This document shows, piece by piece, positions 63,470 to 64,000 of a stretch of DNA of 64,000 nucleotides. Made by a program: the position numbers and the translations under genes. Under the pieces are notes generated by a model. It made no database searches. It worked only from the letters and a program-made list of their open reading frames with translations, and had not been told where the DNA came from. Each line of letters begins with the position of its first letter. Position 1 is the first letter of the stretch. The stretch is from Paludibacteraceae bacterium (GTDB taxonomy: Bacteria > Bacteroidota > Bacteroidia > Bacteroidales > Paludibacteraceae), in NCBI GenBank assembly GCA_017412245.1, contig JAFPYI010000033.1, forward strand, positions 94,456 to 158,455, given 5' to 3'.

Positions 63470-63598
63470 CCTCTTTTCTGGCTAAGAGGGTCCTCACCTC
63501 GTGACGCACGCCAACGTAGTGCGTGTGGAACGAAGAGCGAGGGCATCCGAGTAACTATCATTAAAATAGAATTTTAATGCGTTTACGAGGATAGCCAG
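63470..63598 (+). other. Structured intercistronic region before the RND pump gene
   Basis: Three hairpins can form in succession: CCTCTT/AAGAGG (63470-63489); CCTCG/CGAGG (63497-63542) closing over ACGCAC/GTGCGT (63504-63524); and ATCC/GGAT (63545-63592) closing over GTAAC/GTTTAC and a perfect CATTAAAAT/ATTTTAATG stem (63559-63579). Alternatively CTGGCTA (63478) plus TCCTC (63491) pair with GAGGATAGCCAG (63587-63598), ending six bases before the ATG. Either a regulatory RNA or a small inverted-repeat element. Confidence 0.5.
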
Positions 63599-63604
63599 CA
63601 GCGA

Positions 63605-64000
63605 ATGGCAATTTATAAATCAGCGATACAAAAACCGGTGACGACAGTATTAATCTTCATTGCGGTCATCATCATCGGTATATATAGTTTCTTGAATCTG
63701 CCGATTGACCAGTTCCCGGAGATGGACCCGCCGTATATCACGGTCATGACCACCTACCCGGGTGCATCGGCGAGTGAGATGGAGACAAACGTGACGAAGA
63801 TCATGGAGAATGCCCTGACCTCCGTCGATCACCTCAAACACATCACTTCGCAGTCCAAGGATAATATCTCCGTCGTGACGTTGGAGTTGGAGTGGGGTAG
63901 TAACATGGACGAGGCGGTTAACGACGTGCGTTCGTTCGTCGATATGGCGGCGAACAACCTGCCGGACAACTGCGCCAAGCCGGTTATCTTCAAACTCTCC
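63605..64000 (+). CDS. RND (AcrB/MexB-type) efflux transporter, N-terminal part
   Basis: 132 codons before the right edge. Residues 1-33 hold the first transmembrane helix (SAIQKPVTTVLIFIAVIIIG) and LPIDQFPEMDPPYITVMTTYPGASASEMETNV is the family PN1 start. DRSMGSNMDEAV-like ELEWGSNMDEAVNDVRSFVD is also typical. It is the proton-driven pump of the operon. The 140-base gap from the adaptor gene is unusually long for such an operon and is structured. Confidence 0.95.
   Translation, partial: MAIYKSAIQKPVTTVLIFIAVIIIGIYSFLNLPIDQFPEMDPPYITVMTTYPGASASEMETNVTKIMENALTSVDHLKHITSQSKDNISVVTLELEWGSNMDEAVNDVRSFVDMAANNLPDNCAKPVIFKLS

Overview
The window is a chromosomal segment of a Bacteroidota organism, most likely order Bacteroidales. 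Evidence for this: almost a full set of type IX secretion (T9SS) core genes (porP, porK, porL, porM, porN and a 2523-residue sprA/sov); the Bacteroidota promoter form (TTG at about -33, TAnnTTTG at about -7), seen about a dozen times and nearly always with a 20-bp spacer; no Shine-Dalgarno-like sites; and a fused SpmA/SpmB protein. The DNA is moderately AT-rich. I see no prophage, integrase, transposase or CRISPR array, so most of the window is core chromosome.

Layout. 1-2.2 kb (minus): start of a secreted pectate lyase, ybeY, and a SpmA/SpmB fusion. 2.2-3.6 kb: methyltransferase and PduO-type cobalamin adenosyltransferase, from a promoter that faces and overlaps that of spmAB. 3.7-10 kb: T9SS operon (DUF2795 gene, porP, porK, porL, porM, porN) with a promoter and a strong terminator. 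10-17.5 kb: ftsX, DUF3098, uppP, truB, queA, ung, a polA without proofreading domain, DUF4886. 17.6-18.4 kb: tRNA-Asp, tRNA-Arg, dtd. 18.6-19.7 kb (minus): nrnA. 19.8-35.3 kb: a long co-directional run (PpiC-type isomerase, gldG, LysM/PBP1 protein, beta-barrel, kduI, kduD, DUF4861 lipoprotein, GT9, parA, parB, DUF5683, mltD-like, merR, yfhO-like). 35.3-42.2 kb (minus): thiL followed by a surface-glycan set with nonulosonic (sialic-type) acid synthesis and transfer genes: KdsC-like phosphatase, IspD-like cytidylyltransferase, GT4, neuB, neuA, a sialyltransferase-like protein and GT2. 42.4-51.1 kb: ruvA, sprA, NadR-like kinase. 51.1-58.4 kb: mostly minus (two outer-membrane proteins, eno, GHL10 hydrolase, recF, sigma-54 response regulator) with one plus-strand lipoprotein. 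58.6-64 kb: a T9SS cargo-like secreted protein, then a TetR-controlled tripartite RND efflux operon that runs off the edge.

How genes work together. PorK/L/M/N and SprA form the energised T9SS machine; the 533-residue protein at 58.6 kb ends in a sorting-type C-terminal domain and is a plausible client. KduI/KduD, the DUF4861 lipoprotein and the pectate lyase point to uronate (pectin-type) use. NeuB, NeuA, the HAD phosphatase and the sialyltransferase-like protein form a near-complete route from a hexosamine or hexose precursor to a sialylated surface glycan.

The most unusual signal is not a gene. At least seven places carry short arrays of degenerate units with an exact 11-bp period: five are intergenic sites (873, 18408, 18507, 26115, 40621), one lies inside the mltD-like coding sequence (31298), and one is a 95% identical 101-bp copy of the first array 59.4 kb away (60276). 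Unit sequence differs between arrays, but a strong dinucleotide recurs in phase in an AT-rich background. I know of no named element that fits. Other notable points are TTG starts overlapping a stop as TTGA (including a nine-codon leader in front of sprA), a structured 130-base intercistronic region in the efflux operon, a loss of the 3'-5' exonuclease domain in PolA, and a repeat-derived peptide inside RecF.
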